Assembly (NCBI GenBank): GCA_001914695.1
Contig: MNCZ01000017.1
Coordinates: forward strand, 1 to 60,668
Reading direction: 5' to 3'
From: Gammaproteobacteria bacterium 13_2_20CM_66_19
GTDB taxonomy: Bacteria > Pseudomonadota > Gammaproteobacteria > Steroidobacterales > Steroidobacteraceae
Length of the DNA stretch: 60,668 nt
In this document: positions 60,273-60,668 of the stretch, piece after piece
Numbering within the stretch: position 1 is the stretch's first letter
How the letters are laid out: every line of letters starts with the position of its first letter
The notes under the pieces: model-generated
What the model was told of the DNA's origin: nothing
Databases searched by the model: none
The model's input: only the letters and a program-made list of their open reading frames with translations
Position numbers and translations under genes: made by a program

Positions 60273-60668
60273 GTGCTTGTGTCCCGGACCCTCACCACCC
60301 TTCTGGCGGCCGCTCTCGGGGCGACACTGCTACTGATGGCTCTCGAGGCCGCGCTGCACCTGTTGCCAGTTCAGAACGGGTTGGCCGGGGGTGATCCGAC
60401 CCCAGACTGGCCGACCCATCGTCTCAGTCCCGACGTCCACTACACTTTCTCGGACGCCTGGGACCTGCGCAACGTGCATCGCGGCTTCACCAACAACATG
60501 GGGTACGTGGCGCCGTTTCCATACCGCCCGGGGAGCGATGGGATCGCGGTCGTTGGGAACAGCTTCATCGAAGGGCTGATGAATCGATACGAGGAAACGC
60601 TGCAGGGGCAGCTGGCGCGGCTGCTGCCCGATGCCCCCGCGATGCTGAACTTCGGTGTCTCGGGCGCG
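60273..60668 (+). CDS. SGNH-hydrolase-like protein, 3' end outside window
   Basis: Open frame from GTG 60273 (or GTG 60279) to the end of the window, 132 codons visible. The N-terminus has a signal anchor (TLTTLLAAALGATLLLMALE). Around residues 89-96 it reads AVVGNSFIEG, the block-I position of SGNH/GDSL-type hydrolases with Ser in GNSF, followed by LQGQLARLLPDAPAMLNFGV and SGA, resembling block II. It begins directly after the MBOAT stop. In alginate-like systems such a protein accepts the acyl group in the periplasm and transfers it to the polymer. The catalytic Asp-His block is beyond the window edge. Confidence 0.7.
   Translation, partial: MLVSRTLTTLLAAALGATLLLMALEAALHLLPVQNGLAGGDPTPDWPTHRLSPDVHYTFSDAWDLRNVHRGFTNNMGYVAPFPYRPGSDGIAVVGNSFIEGLMNRYEETLQGQLARLLPDAPAMLNFGVSGA

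Overview
The window is chromosomal DNA of very high G+C content (my estimate is near 70 %) with dense coding, many 4-bp ATGA or GTGA overlaps and few gaps. It looks like a free-living proteobacterium, most likely a gammaproteobacterium. The supporting genes are cpxRA, a glrK-qseG-glrR locus in its usual order, srkA, galE, crcB with DUF190, and EpsA/EpsL and PrsR-type genes of the exosortase-associated polysaccharide system. I cannot name the genus. I see no rRNA, tRNA, CRISPR array, insertion sequence or prophage.

Layout. 1-2441: CpxRA-like two-component pair and a small secreted protein. 2645-6812: carrier protein, AMP-forming ligase and short-chain reductase in one overlapping operon, convergent with a FATP-type acyl-CoA synthetase. 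6955-16991: an unusual accessory metabolic region. It contains metY, a PLP decarboxylase, a Tat-exported aldo/keto reductase, and two divergent operons for an amino acid:[carrier protein] ligase system (carrier protein, MetA-like protein, acyl-CoA dehydrogenase-like flavoprotein, tRNA-synthetase-like ligase), followed by an esterase, a SnoaL-like protein and a GNAT protein. 17049-22312: two sigma54-dependent response regulators and a GlrK kinase locus, separated by a perfect 83-bp tandem duplication. 22402-35585: galE, srkA, a PAS/GAF/GGDEF/EAL protein, M28 and DUF885 peptidases, enoyl-CoA hydratase, PaaY-like protein, DUF190, crcB, PsiF and GFA proteins. 35749-40602: lower aminomuconate (kynurenine or nitrobenzoate type) pathway with a LysR regulator, then a DDAH-like protein. 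40599-44502: Tat-exported aminotransferase, a TmpA/TmpB-like (PhnY/PhnZ-like) oxygenase pair and a CDF transporter. 44538-48623: an unrecognised envelope gene set with a repeated TTATGT motif around it. 48626-54524: methyltransferase, LysE, HAD and GST proteins, then three signalling genes. 54521-60668: beginning of an exopolysaccharide locus (initiating sugar transferase, EpsA, EpsL-like protein, MBOAT acyltransferase, partial SGNH-like protein).

The most interesting locus is 10831-14408. An aaRS-like enzyme without a tRNA-binding domain probably loads an amino acid onto a dedicated 94-residue carrier protein. A flavoprotein and a MetA-family protein encoded alongside could then modify or release it. 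The product of such systems is not known to me. Other notable signals are a hairpin element found three times with compensatory stem changes, a PEP-CTERM-like sorting signal inside the EpsL-like frame, a lipoprotein with a C-terminal membrane helix that could bridge the envelope, and tandem-repeat leaders in front of metY and the TmpA-like gene.
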